Assembly: GCA_963732765.1 (NCBI GenBank) | Contig: CAVTAS010000006.1 | Location: 1 to 64,000 of the forward strand | Origin: JANYHF01 sp963732765 | GTDB lineage: Bacteria > Pseudomonadota > Alphaproteobacteria > Rhizobiales > Hyphomicrobiaceae | Direction of reading: 5' to 3' | DNA length: 64,000 nt | In this document: positions 36,250-45,120 of the stretch, in pieces | Layout of the letters: each line of letters opens with the position of its first letter | How positions within the stretch are numbered: the stretch's first letter is position 1 | Translations under genes and position numbers: made by a program | The notes under the pieces: model-generated | Seen by the model: only the letters and a program-made list of their open reading frames with translations | Told to the model about the DNA's origin: nothing | The model's database searches: none

Positions 36250-37673
36250 GCGCGTCCTCAAGGTTCCGAACGGCCAGAATGGCCGCCGCAGTCTGAGGGA
36301 TGGCGAGGGGCAGCGCAATCACAACACGCAAGCCGGGCTGGTTGTCTTCCAGACGCACTGTGCCTCCGTGAAGGCGCGCGACCGCGGCAACCAGGCTGAG
36401 GCCGAGGCCGCTGCCCGGTTGAGTTCGGCTAGCTTCCAGGCGCACAAAGCGCTTCAGCGCGCGCTCGCGATCGGCTTGCGCGATCCCCTGGCCGTGGTCG
36501 CCAACACTGATTTCCGCCAGTCCGGCGACCGCCCGGGTTTTCAGCTCGATGACCGCTGGCGCACCGGTGGCGCCATATTTCAAGGCATTGTCGATCAGGT
36601 TTGTCACCGCCTGCCCGAGCAGCTGGCGATCCGCTTGCACTGACAGTCCCTTCGCGGCGTCAACCACCAGCTGCACGCCCTTTTCGTCCGCTAACGGCTC
36701 ATAAAGTTCGGTCGCATCGGCGACCAACTGCCCCACATCGATGTCGCTGCGTTCCCCAACCGTGCCGGCTTCGAGTTCGAGCGAGACTCAGCATGGCGTT
36801 AAAGGTCTTGATCAGATCGTCGGTGTCTTCGATCGATTTCGCTACCGTCTCGCGCGGCACGCCCGCCCCGCCACTGGCCTCGCGCAAACCGGATTCCAAA
36901 CGCGCTCGCAACCGGCTCAGAGGCGTGCGCAAATCATGGGCAATGTTGTCGCTGACTTCGCGCATGGCGGTCATCAGCTGCTCGATGCGCTCGAGCATGC
37001 CGTTAAGGCTGTGGCCGAGCCGGTCCAACTCGTCGCCGGCGCCGGTCACGGGGACGCGCCGCGACAGATCGCCTGCCATGATCGTTTCTGATGTCGCGCG
37101 CATGGCCTCGATACGGCCGAGTATGCCACGGCTCGCGAGCAGCCCACCACCCAGGCCCAGCGCCGCGATGGCCGCCAGTCCCCACAGCAGGATGCGCCGC
37201 ACGGTGCCGGTGAATTCGCGCTGGTCTTCGATATCCCGGCCAACCACCAGTGAGAAGCCTCCGGGCACGGCAATCGAGACGCCCACGGCGCTTCTCTCGG
37301 AGCTGCCATTTCCTGCCCGGACATAATGAAATGCGCCACCGCCGGCGTCGCTCGGCAGCTCGGACGGAAAGCCGCTCAGATTGCCAGAGAGTTTCGCGCC
37401 CTCGCCCGAACCCAGATAATAGAGGCCATTGCCCGCGTTGGAAGAGCGCTCGACAACCACGCGATCCAGCAGTTTGATGCCGCCAAGCTCGAACTGCTCG
37501 CGCAGGCCCTTCACTTCGGAGGCGAGCGTCTGCACCACCTGGCGCGTCAGCAGGTCGTTGGTCTGCCAATAGATGTAGCCGATGACGCCCGCCGCGGTCA
37601 GGCCGAACAGCAGGCAATAGGCCAGCAGCCAGCGGAAGGTGGACGTCGAGAGGAGCTTAGCGAGCCGCGTCAC
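36242..37673 (-). pseudogene. Sensor histidine kinase, frameshifted as read
   Basis: About 477 residues if read through. Frame one gives two transmembrane helices (about 15-36 and 162-183), HAMP and the dimerisation box REVSDNIAHDLRTPLSRLR with its phospho-histidine. It then runs out of homology after FNAMLSLAR. Frame two starts at LEAGTVGERSDIDVGQLV and carries the ATPase N, G1 and G2 boxes (NLIDNALKYG, GDHGQGI, GSGLGLSLVAAV). One extra A at about 36776 separates them; without it the sequence reads LSLARLEAGTV, as in relatives. It overlaps its response regulator by 17 bases. Confidence 0.85.
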
Positions 37674-38340
37674 TGATCATGTATCCGGCCCCTCGCACGG
37701 TATGCAGCAAGGGCTGCGCGAAGGACTTGTCGATCTTACCGCGCAACCGTGAAATGTGCACGTCAATGACGTTGGTTTGCGGATCGAAATGATAGTCCCA
37801 GACGTGCTCCAGCAACATCGTGCGCGTCACGACCTGGCCGGCGTGCTTCATGAGATACTCGAGCAAACGGAACTCGCGCGGCTGAAGCACAATGGTTTCG
37901 CCACCACGTGTGACGCGGTGCGAGAGGCGGTCGAGAACAAGATCGCTGACGGTGTAGGACGTGACCGCCGCTTCGCCGAGCGTGGCGCGCCGCTCCAGCG
38001 CCTCGACGCGGGCGAGCAGCTCGCTGTAGGAAAAGGGCTTGGTCAGATAATCGTCGCCACCAGCGCGCAGGCCTTTGACGCGGTCGTCGACCTCGCTGAG
38101 TGCCGACAAGATCAGAACTGGCGTCTTGTCACCCGACTTGCGCAAGGTCTCGATGACGCTCAGGCCTTCGCGTTTCGGCAGCATGCGGTCGATGATGAGA
38201 ACGTCGAAGCGCGCTTCGCCCGCGAGTTCCAGGCCTGTCTCGCCGTCGGCAGCGTGTTCGGCCGCGTGGCCGCTTTCTTTCAGCGCCTTGCACAGAAAGC
38301 CAGCGGCCTCGCGGTCATCTTCGATCAAGAGAACGCGCAT
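37657..38340 (-). CDS. OmpR-family response regulator
   Basis: 227 residues. Receiver domain with the acidic pair EDD (8-10), phosphoacceptor in IIDRMLP (Asp 51), conserved Ser and Lys in LILSAL and YLTKPFSY. Winged-helix effector with LQPREFRLLEYLMKHAGQVVT and NVIDVHISRLRGKID. It pairs with the following sensor kinase and lies between degP and glnE, an order that suggests envelope-stress control of degP. The target promoter is not visible. Confidence 0.93.
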   Translation of the reverse strand: MRVLLIEDDREAAGFLCKALKESGHAAEHAADGETGLELAGEARFDVLIIDRMLPKREGLSVIETLRKSGDKTPVLILSALSEVDDRVKGLRAGGDDYLTKPFSYSELLARVEALERRATLGEAAVTSYTVSDLVLDRLSHRVTRGGETIVLQPREFRLLEYLMKHAGQVVTRTMLLEHVWDYHFDPQTNVIDVHISRLRGKIDKSFAQPLLHTVRGAGYMISDAAR

Positions 38341-38348
38341 GCGTGTCG

Positions 38349-39890
38349 CTAACCCTTGGCCAGCTTCAGCGGAATGAACTGGTCTTGGTCGCCCTGCTTC
38401 AGGTGCATGAGCACGGCTTTGCGGCCCTGCTTTTTGGCTTCATCGACGCCTTGCAGTACATCGCTGGGCGAGGCAACCTTGTTGCCACCGACCTCAAGGA
38501 TGATATCGCCCTCCTTCAGGCCCTTGTCTTCGGCTTCCGATCCTTTGGCGACTTTGGTGACGAGCACACCTACGACGTCGTCCTTACCCAGAACACTTGC
38601 CGGAGCCAGCGACAGCCCGAGTTCGCCGACGTCCTTGGTCTCTGGCACAGGTTCGGCCTTTGCAGGCTTATCTGTCTCAAGGCTTGCCAGCTGCTTTTCG
38701 TCCGGGAACTGACCGAGCGTGATGGAAATTTCGCGCTCTTTGCCGTCGCGGAACACCGTCAAGGCCGTGGCGGCCTTGGGAGCCAGATCGGCGATCATGC
38801 GGGCCAGGCCGCGGCTGTCGTCGACGCGCTTGCCGTTGACCGAAAGCACTGCATCTCCGACTTTCAGCTCGCTGCCGTCGGCGGGGCCCTTTTCCGTGAT
38901 CTTCGTAATAAGCGCTCCGTGGGCGTCCTTCAGCCCGATGCTGCTGGCGATATCTGCGCTGACATTCTGGATATGGACGCCGAGCCAGCCGCGACTGACC
39001 GAACCGTTCGACTTCAGGTCGGCGACCACGCGCTGCGCGAGTTCGGCGGGAATGTCGAAGGCGATGCCGACGCTGCCGCCCGAGGGGCTGTAGATGGCCG
39101 AGTTCACGCCGATGACTTCACCATCGAGGTTGAAGGTGGGACCACCTGAGTTGCCCTTGTTGACCGAAGCATCGATCTGTATGAAGTCGTAGGGGCCGGA
39201 ATTGATGTCCCGGCCGCGTGCCGACACAATACCGGCCGTGACCGTGCCGCCTAGGCCGAATGGGTTGCCGATCGCGATCACCCAATCGCCCACGCGCACG
39301 GGCTTGGATGAGAACTTAAGCGGCGTCAGCTTGCGGTCGCCTTTCAACTTGATGAGGGCAAGATCCGTGCGCGGATCGGCGCCGATCAGCGTGGCCTCGA
39401 TGCGCTCGTTTTCGTCGAAGCTGACTTCGATCTTGCTGGCGTCCTCAATGACGTGATTGTTGGTGACGACATAGCCGTCCTCTGTGATGACGAAGCCCGA
39501 CCCCTGCGCCTTCACGTCCGGTGTGGGGCTATTGCCGCCCTTGTCGCCCTTCTTGAACTTCTTGAAGAACTGGTTGAGCGGATTGTCGTCGGGAAGGTCG
39601 GGGAAGTTGTTGGGCACATCGGCCGACTGCGGTCCGCCGTCGCCCTTGCCGGTGATATAAATGCTCACGACCGAGCCCTTCACCTTGTCGACGATATCGG
39701 CAAACGTGAGCGGCGCGCCAGGCATCGGGCCGGCTGCGGTTTCCGCATGAGCAGGCCTGAAGGCCGCCAGCGCAATCAGAGCTGTTGCACCCAACAGTGC
39801 GCCAGTTATGAGCACTTTCAACCGGCGCGAGCGCTGATCTTGCGCCGTGCGAGCAATCGTCAGACTACGTGCGTTGCGAACTGCTGGCAT
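38349..39890 (-). CDS. degP: Do-family periplasmic serine endoprotease
   Basis: 513 residues. A long N-terminus with a hydrophobic signal (about 25-49, AHA-E). The trypsin-like domain has the triad His in TNNHVIED, Asp in RTDLALIKL and Ser in GNSGGPTFN. Two PDZ domains follow (about 300-390 and 420-510), the second with GVLVTKVAKGSEAEDKG. A lysine-rich KKFKKGDKGG linker before the protease domain matches alphaproteobacterial DegP/MucD proteins. It degrades or refolds damaged periplasmic proteins. It ends 8 bases before its response regulator gene, so they are cotranscribed. Confidence 0.95.
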   Translation of the reverse strand: MPAVRNARSLTIARTAQDQRSRRLKVLITGALLGATALIALAAFRPAHAETAAGPMPGAPLTFADIVDKVKGSVVSIYITGKGDGGPQSADVPNNFPDLPDDNPLNQFFKKFKKGDKGGNSPTPDVKAQGSGFVITEDGYVVTNNHVIEDASKIEVSFDENERIEATLIGADPRTDLALIKLKGDRKLTPLKFSSKPVRVGDWVIAIGNPFGLGGTVTAGIVSARGRDINSGPYDFIQIDASVNKGNSGGPTFNLDGEVIGVNSAIYSPSGGSVGIAFDIPAELAQRVVADLKSNGSVSRGWLGVHIQNVSADIASSIGLKDAHGALITKITEKGPADGSELKVGDAVLSVNGKRVDDSRGLARMIADLAPKAATALTVFRDGKEREISITLGQFPDEKQLASLETDKPAKAEPVPETKDVGELGLSLAPASVLGKDDVVGVLVTKVAKGSEAEDKGLKEGDIILEVGGNKVASPSDVLQGVDEAKKQGRKAVLMHLKQGDQDQFIPLKLAKG

Positions 39891-40043
39891 AGGTCAAGCC
39901 TCGCTCCAATGGCATATCGGGGAACTACCGGAGCGGTCAGCGGGCAATCGAGACCACTTTGCTGAACACTCGCGGCCAGCATTGTGCATCAGAGAAAGGC
40001 AGGTTCCCCGTTAAACTTTTGTAATAAGCAAGACTCTTTGCAG

Positions 40044-40508
40044 TCAGTTGGTGGCCGGGACCTTGGCCTCGGCGGCGCCATTGCGCCAAACGCCCTTATC
40101 CTTCAAGGCTTTGGCCACTTCAGGCGGCATATAATTCTCGTCGTGCTTGGCCAGCACGCTGTCGGCCTTGAAGGCGCCGGAGGCCTCCAGCGTGCCTTCG
40201 GCAATCACGCCTTGCCCCTCGCGGAATAGATCAGGCAGCAGACCCTGGTAGCTCACGGTCAGAACTTTGGCGGTATCGGTAACCCTGAACTCAACGCGGG
40301 CGTCGTCGAGCTTCTTCACGCTGCCCATTTCAACCAGACCACCAATGCGGACGCGCCGGCCGGCCGCGACCTTCTTCTCGATGATGTCGCTTGGTGAATA
40401 GAAAAACACGATGGTGTCGCTGAGCGCGAACAACACCAGGGCGGTCGCTACGCCAAGCCCGCCAAGGGCGGCAGCGATCAGTGCTGTGCGCTTCTGTTTG
40501 CGGGTCAT
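40044..40508 (-). CDS. ccmE: Cytochrome c maturation haem chaperone CcmE
   Basis: 154 residues from ATG 40508. An N-terminal membrane anchor (about 9-29) precedes an OB-fold domain containing VAAGRRVRIGGLVEMGSV and the haem-linking motif AKHDENYMPPEV with His and Tyr four apart. It receives haem from CcmC and passes it to CcmF. In relatives it lies in a cycHJKL block just before degP. Here cycH, cycK and cycL are absent on both sides, so the gene stands alone. Confidence 0.92.
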   Translation of the reverse strand: MTRKQKRTALIAAALGGLGVATALVLFALSDTIVFFYSPSDIIEKKVAAGRRVRIGGLVEMGSVKKLDDARVEFRVTDTAKVLTVSYQGLLPDLFREGQGVIAEGTLEASGAFKADSVLAKHDENYMPPEVAKALKDKGVWRNGAAEAKVPATN

Positions 40509-40543
40509 GCGGGAGGTCCTTAGCCAAGCCAGGAAACACGAAA

Positions 40544-40575
40544 AACGCCGCGAGAGCCTTGGCTCCCACGGCGTT
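40544..40575 (-). terminator. Rho-independent terminator of the glycine-zipper gene
   Basis: AACGCCG/CGGCGTT outer arms (7 bp) and GAGCC/GGCTC inner arms (5 bp) form one hairpin. On the minus strand it is followed by TTTTTCGTGTTT. It lies downstream of the gene at 40637-41107 and upstream of ccmE, so ccmE needs its own promoter. Confidence 0.85.
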
Positions 40576-40636
40576 CTATCTCGAATCAGCCGCATCGGCG
40601 ATGACAAGTGCCGGCTTAGCTTACGCCGCGCCCCAC

Positions 40637-41107
40637 TTAACTTACGCCGCGCCAAGTGCCGTCGGGATTGCGGCACGCGGTGCCACGCATTGTCTGCGGC
40701 TTGGCGTCGATATAGATCGTGTGGGTGTAGTCGCGGCAGTCCTGCGCTACCCGCTTGTACGGCTTGCCCGGAACGACCATGCCGTAGTGACCCGACTCAG
40801 GGTTACGCCAGGGCTGCGCCACGCCAGAATTGCCGCGCTCCAGCGCCGCCAATTCTGCCTCGGCCGCCACGCGGCGATCATTGTCGTCGAGCGACTTGCC
40901 GATTTCGCTGCCGACGATGCCACCAACCACCGCGCCAAGCGCCGTCGCCAGGATCTTGCCGTCGCCGCCGCCAAACTGGTTACCGATCACGCCGCCGGCG
41001 ATCGCGCCGACGCCAACGCCCGCGTCTTGCTTGGACAATCCACCAGGACCGCAAGCGCCCAGCGCCAGCGAAACCGCGAGCACACCTGCCAGAGCCGACA
41101 TTTTCAT
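40637..41107 (-). CDS. Glycine-zipper outer membrane lipoprotein (17-kDa antigen type)
   Basis: 156 residues. A signal peptide with lipobox LGAC (about 16-19) leads to a glycine-zipper 2TM region (about 29-68: GVGVGAIAGGVIGNQFGGG and LGAVVGGIVGSEIGKSLDD). A C-terminal domain ends with TACRNPDGTWRGVS, the hallmark of the Rickettsia 17-kDa surface antigen family. Probably a structural envelope lipoprotein related to SlyB. Monocistronic, with a strong terminator after it. Confidence 0.9.
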   Translation of the reverse strand: MKMSALAGVLAVSLALGACGPGGLSKQDAGVGVGAIAGGVIGNQFGGGDGKILATALGAVVGGIVGSEIGKSLDDNDRRVAAEAELAALERGNSGVAQPWRNPESGHYGMVVPGKPYKRVAQDCRDYTHTIYIDAKPQTMRGTACRNPDGTWRGVS

Positions 41108-41261
41108 AGGCTAAGCCCCCATCGATATTTTCTGTCTGTCAACCTGGCAGCGGAATGCGCGCAAAGTTGCATAGTCCCTTGGTGCAGCAATCTATCTTGC
41201 GCGATTCGGGCGGAATTTCGACCCAATTCTGCTCGCCAGGAGACCATGCGCCGCAGAGTTG

Positions 41262-42653
41262 CTAGGCCGCCGGAAGCCGCAAGCGAGCCTGCAAGCCGCC
41301 CAGAGGAGAGCGCTCCAGCTCGAATTGCCCTTTATAGAGGCCCGTCAGCTCAGTGACGATCGAAAGGCCGAGCCCAGAGCCTGGCTTGGTTTCGTCCAGC
41401 CGCTTGCCGCGCTGCCTGGCTTCGATACGCTCGGCATCAGTCAATCCCGGCCCGTCGTCGTCGACTTGCAGCAACAGCACATCGGGCGTGCCGCGCTTGC
41501 CGGTAACGCGCGTCGCTTTCAACTCCACCTTGGACTTCGCCCACTTGCAGGCATTGTCGGTGAGGTTGCCGAGCATCTCCTCCAGATCCTGCTTTTCGCC
41601 CTGGAAGCTCAGCTTGTCGTCGCAGCTGCCCGAGAGCTTAATGCCCTTGTCCGAGTGAATCTTGGTGAGAACACGCACCATTGAGTCCACAACGGGTTTT
41701 ACTTCCGTAACGCCCCCGAGCGTCCCGGTGCGGGCGACCATGCGGGCGCGGTCGAGATGGTGCTGCACCTGATCGCGCATGATGCCGACTTGCTCGCTGA
41801 CCTTCCGGCCAAGCGGGGACTTGTCGCTGCGCGCCTCGTTGATGAGCACGCTCAGCGGCGTCTTCAGGGCGTGCGCCAAATTGCCGACATGGGTACGGGC
41901 GCGCTCGATGACCTCGTGGTTGGAGGTGATGAGCGCGTTTAACTCACGCTGCAGCGGAAGGATCTCTTCCGGCAGATCGCCCTCAAGCCGCATGGCATTG
42001 CCGGAGCGAATATCGCCGAGGCCACGCTCGATGGCGCGCAACGGACGCAGACCGTAACGCACTTGGAACAGGGTCGCGAAGACCAAGCCGATGCCAAGCA
42101 AAGACAGGGCCAGAGTCAATGTGCTGCTGAAACGGCGGAGCGTCACGTCGGTTTCCGTGAGGTTGCCGGTAACGACATATCGATAGCGCTTGGCCGCCGG
42201 CCCGTCGCCGAAGGTGATGATCTTGGAAAACATGCGGATGCGCTCGCCCTGGGGGCCAGCCCCATCGGCGGTCACATAGGGGTTGCCGGCCGAAGCCGCA
42301 GCGGAGGAGACGGGGAAGGCAATCTGTTCGCCCTGCAATGACGAAGAGGCCATCACCTTGGCGCCGGTGGCCGACGCATCCTCTGGAGTGATCTGCCAGT
42401 ACCAACCGGAGAAACGCACATTGTAGGATGGATCGCCAAAGGCCGTGGCGGTCGGTTCGATGGGTTCTTTGGCGCCGGGACTGACGCTCAGCGTCACCAG
42501 CGCCCACCAGGCCGTATCCAGGCGCAGGTCGAACACCCGCTCCACTTCCTGGCGATAGTTGGACTGCAGCAGATAGCCCGCCAACGGCAGGACGATCATG
42601 GTCCACAGGGCCGACGCCGCGAACAGCCGGAAGGCAAGGGAATTAAGACGCAT
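41262..42653 (-). CDS. Sensor histidine kinase (PhoQ-like)
   Basis: 463 residues. Transmembrane helices at about 10-30 and 180-203 flank a periplasmic sensor region of about 150 residues. HAMP follows, then a dimerisation box with phospho-histidine in HVGNLAHALKTPLSVLINE, and the ATPase with MLGNLTDNACKWAK, VDDDGPGL and KPGSGLGLSIVTEL. All boxes are intact. The HALKTPL form of the H-box is seen in PhoQ-type kinases. It overlaps the response regulator by 11 bases. Confidence 0.92.
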   Translation of the reverse strand: MRLNSLAFRLFAASALWTMIVLPLAGYLLQSNYRQEVERVFDLRLDTAWWALVTLSVSPGAKEPIEPTATAFGDPSYNVRFSGWYWQITPEDASATGAKVMASSSLQGEQIAFPVSSAAASAGNPYVTADGAGPQGERIRMFSKIITFGDGPAAKRYRYVVTGNLTETDVTLRRFSSTLTLALSLLGIGLVFATLFQVRYGLRPLRAIERGLGDIRSGNAMRLEGDLPEEILPLQRELNALITSNHEVIERARTHVGNLAHALKTPLSVLINEARSDKSPLGRKVSEQVGIMRDQVQHHLDRARMVARTGTLGGVTEVKPVVDSMVRVLTKIHSDKGIKLSGSCDDKLSFQGEKQDLEEMLGNLTDNACKWAKSKVELKATRVTGKRGTPDVLLLQVDDDGPGLTDAERIEARQRGKRLDETKPGSGLGLSIVTELTGLYKGQFELERSPLGGLQARLRLPAA

Positions 42654-43314
42654 CCTCGCCCTGAGATAAACAGTAACCCAGGCCTCGGATGGTGCGGATC
42701 ATATCGGTCGGGATCTTCTTGCGCAGGCGGCCGATGAACACCTCAATGGTATTGCTGTCGCGGTCGAAATCCTGGTCGTACATGTGTTCGACCAGCTCCG
42801 TGCGCGATACCACTTTATCCTTGTGATGCATCAGGTACGACATAAGCCGGTACTCGTGCGAGGTCAGCTTGATGGGCGATCCTTCGTAGGTCACGCGCGC
42901 CATCTTGGTGTCGAGCTTAAGCGGCCCGCAATCGATCTCGGCGCTGGCATGGCCAGCCGAGCGGCGCACCAGGGCGCGCAGTCGGGCCAACAGCTCTTCC
43001 ATGTTGAATGGCTTGGTCAGGTAGTCGTCGGCGCCAGCATCCATGCCGGCGACCTTTTCGTTCCAGCGGTCGCGCGCGGTCAGAATGATGACCGGCATCT
43101 TGTGCCCGTCGGAACGCCACTGCTTGAGGATGCTGATGCCGTCGCGTTTGGGCAGGCCGATGTCGAGCACCACCGCATCGTATGGTTCGGTATCGCCGAG
43201 GAAATGGCCATCCTCGCCGTCCTTGGCCGAATCGATAGCATAACCGGCCTCGCCAAGGGCTGTCGTCAGCTGGCGGTTCAGATCCGGATCGTCTTCAACC
43301 ACGAGCAATCGCAC
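42643..43314 (-). CDS. OmpR-family response regulator (PhoP-like)
   Basis: 223 residues from GTG 43314 (VRLLVVEDDPDL). A TTG three codons upstream is possible. Receiver with EDD, phosphoacceptor in VVLDIGLPKRDG, Thr in ILTARD and Lys in YLTKPFNM. The winged-helix domain has IKLTSHEYRLMSYLMHHKDKVV and DSNTIEVFIGRLRKKI. It works with the coupled PhoQ-like kinase. The upstream PepSY-like periplasmic protein may be part of the same unit. Confidence 0.92.
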   Translation of the reverse strand: MRLLVVEDDPDLNRQLTTALGEAGYAIDSAKDGEDGHFLGDTEPYDAVVLDIGLPKRDGISILKQWRSDGHKMPVIILTARDRWNEKVAGMDAGADDYLTKPFNMEELLARLRALVRRSAGHASAEIDCGPLKLDTKMARVTYEGSPIKLTSHEYRLMSYLMHHKDKVVSRTELVEHMYDQDFDRDSNTIEVFIGRLRKKIPTDMIRTIRGLGYCLSQGEDAS

Positions 43315-43373
43315 TTTGGGCAACTTTCAGTTGACTGGACCTAGGGTACTATAGGTCCAGCCCGACTGTGGCG

Positions 43374-43688
43374 CTACTGGGGAAATGGCGTCTTGGCGTC
43401 GACGACCTGCGTCACCACCTGGCCGGCGCCGTTCAGGTACACAAGCTCGTATTGGTAGGCGCCGCCATTCTGGCACAGGCTGACTTTGACGATCTTGCCG
43501 TCGATCTTGCCCTGAGCTTGCCGCTGCACTTCCTTGGCCGGCACCAGGTTGTTGGCTTTCGCCGTGGCAGCCATATCAGCATAGTTCACAGTGCAACCCT
43601 CGCCGGCTTGCGCGGCATAGGGCGAGCCGATCGCGAGCAGCAGGGCCAGCGGCAGGGCGAAACGGAGGGTGTGGCGCATGTTCATCAT
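43374..43688 (-). CDS. Small periplasmic PepSY-like protein
   Basis: 104 residues. A signal peptide (core LRFALPLALLLAIG, cleavage near AAQA) precedes a mature part of about 75 residues with two cysteines (EGCTVNY and SLCQNGG). The alpha-beta pattern VQRQAQGKIDGKIVKVSL then YQYELVYLNGAGQVVTQVVD resembles the PepSY fold, a domain often found beside PhoPQ-type systems. It could act as an inhibitor or sensor accessory for the adjacent kinase. PepSY assignment is by pattern, moderately certain. Confidence 0.7.
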   Translation of the reverse strand: MMNMRHTLRFALPLALLLAIGSPYAAQAGEGCTVNYADMAATAKANNLVPAKEVQRQAQGKIDGKIVKVSLCQNGGAYQYELVYLNGAGQVVTQVVDAKTPFPQ

Positions 43689-43756
43689 GGAGCGACTTTA
43701 GCGCCACGGGACTGAACCGGGTATGAACGATTTCGCCGCCGCCAAAACGGCCAAAG

Positions 43757-43792
43757 GCCCCTGGCGCCCCGCCGTGGCGAGGAACCAGGGGC
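43757..43792 (-). terminator. Hairpin at the end of the GTA/lysis operon
   Basis: GCCCCTGG/CCAGGGGC (8 bp) encloses CGCC/GGCG with a 7-base loop and a 5-base bulge. On the minus strand it follows the stop at 43820 and is trailed by CTTTGGCCGTTTT. It probably ends transcription of the cluster. Confidence 0.7.
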
Positions 43793-43819
43793 ATACCGCG
43801 CAAGTCCGCTTCGCAGCTT

Positions 43820-44080
43820 CTAAATCTTCAGCGTGACAACGCCTTGCTGCAGCGGAGCGCTGGCACGGAAGCGTCCAACGATGGCCATCGCCGTTCCCAT
43901 GAGGCCGCCGACGGCCTGCAGAACATGCGTGACCTGATCGCCGAAACTGGCGATCAGCGTACCACTGACATTCAAGCCGATGAACGGCCCGATGATTGGC
44001 AGCACGGTCGAGAGGGCGGTGATGATGGTGCCCCAAACGGTGAGCGACTGTGCCCACCATTTCGGTTCGGTGATGGTCAT
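43820..44080 (-). CDS. Candidate holin from an internal start
   Basis: 86 residues in the same frame as the lysis fusion, starting at ATG 44080 (residue 334 of the larger protein). The revcomp of 44086-44093 is AAAGGAGA, five bases before the ATG, the strongest ribosome-binding site noted in this cluster. The product has a short cytoplasmic start, two hydrophobic segments and a basic C-terminus, the shape of a class II holin. Whether it is made separately, only as a fusion, or both needs protein evidence. The separate start is an inference. Confidence 0.55.
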   Translation of the reverse strand: MTITEPKWWAQSLTVWGTIITALSTVLPIIGPFIGLNVSGTLIASFGDQVTHVLQAVGGLMGTAMAIVGRFRASAPLQQGVVTLKI

Positions 44081-45079
44081 GGAAATCTCCTTTGGTTCGT
44101 GGACTGAGGGAATGGAGCCGGCCATGGCCTTGGCCGCAGCGAAGGTTGCATCGACACGCCGCAGCCAGCCCTTGCCGAAACGGGCGAAGATCGGCAGCTG
44201 CCGGTAAGCCGCGCGGCGGATGTCGGCGTAGCGTTCGTTGAGCGCGAGTTCGTCGGAGGCCCACACCGCCGCCAGCGTTTGTGGACCGATCTCTCCGTCG
44301 GCGGTGACTTGGGCGGCCTGCTGCAGCATGCGATTTGCGCGCCCTATCCCGTGGTTGACCGCGGCGTCGAAGTGCATCACGGCCGGGGCCGCGGGCAAGT
44401 CTGGGCAGCGGCTGGTGCGCCAGTAGCGATCGAGGTAGATGGTCCGTACCGTGCCCTGATCGATCGACTTCAAGTCGGCTTCAAGCGCCGCGCGTGTGAC
44501 GTCGGTCAGCGGCACGCCCCGATACCGGGCATAGTCGCCGATCGTGATTCCGAAGTTCGTCGCCCCGCCCGGATCGGCCGGATCGTTGGACCAGCCGCCC
44601 TCCATGGCCAGCACATGGGCCAGCGCGTGGTCAAAGAGCGCCGGCTTGGCCACCGGCGTCGGCCAGCGATAACCAAGCAAGCGGGCGGAGGGTATCGAGG
44701 CAATCCGCACACTGTTCGATTGATTGCCGCCAAGCACCTGGATGCCGTCATGTAGTGCCGCGAAATAGAACCCGACATGCCCGGCTTGCGGATCGGACCC
44801 GCGCGAGAACACCGCGACACAGCCCGGCGTTGGCTGGTCTAGAGGTTCGCCCCACTTGAGATAGGAGCGCGCCAGCAACGAGCGCGTGCTTTTGACACCC
44901 GACCGCTCCAGGCACGAGCCGACAAAGGCCGCGCACCAGGCGACCTCGTCGTCGGCGATCTCCGAATGACCGACATCGCGGTAGTAGGCCACGATGCGCG
45001 GATTATCAGCATTGCCCGCAAGCTCGGTCTGCCCGATATCCCGGCGGGCAATCGTCATCCAGTCCGGTTCTTGCGACAC
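43820..45079 (-). CDS. CHAP-like / GH108 muramidase / holin fusion, GTA lysis protein
   Basis: 419 residues in three parts. Residues 1-145 match the TIGR02594/CHAP-like amidase-peptidase type, with WCAAFVGSCLERSG and AGHVGFYFA (Cys and His). Residues about 150-320 are a GH108 N-acetylmuramidase: catalytic Glu in VLAMEGGWSNDPADPGG, ATNFGIT, then a peptidoglycan-binding PG_binding_3 section. Residues 334-419 are holin-like, with two hydrophobic segments (SLTVWGTIITALSTVLPIIG and THVLQAVGGLMGTAMAIVG). An AAAGGAGA Shine-Dalgarno and ATG inside the gene at 44080 could also start the last part alone. It would open the cell wall to release particles. Confidence 0.85.
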   Translation of the reverse strand: MSQEPDWMTIARRDIGQTELAGNADNPRIVAYYRDVGHSEIADDEVAWCAAFVGSCLERSGVKSTRSLLARSYLKWGEPLDQPTPGCVAVFSRGSDPQAGHVGFYFAALHDGIQVLGGNQSNSVRIASIPSARLLGYRWPTPVAKPALFDHALAHVLAMEGGWSNDPADPGGATNFGITIGDYARYRGVPLTDVTRAALEADLKSIDQGTVRTIYLDRYWRTSRCPDLPAAPAVMHFDAAVNHGIGRANRMLQQAAQVTADGEIGPQTLAAVWASDELALNERYADIRRAAYRQLPIFARFGKGWLRRVDATFAAAKAMAGSIPSVHEPKEISMTITEPKWWAQSLTVWGTIITALSTVLPIIGPFIGLNVSGTLIASFGDQVTHVLQAVGGLMGTAMAIVGRFRASAPLQQGVVTLKI

Positions 45080-45120
45080 CAGAATACTCCCAAGGCTACA
45101 GGATTGATGACGTCGGCGCG

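Noticed and set aside
40619..40653. 13-base direct repeat CTTACGCCGCGCC at the end of the glycine-zipper gene
   Set aside because: It looks like a small tandem duplication of the last codons and stop. It does not change the protein and has no evident role.
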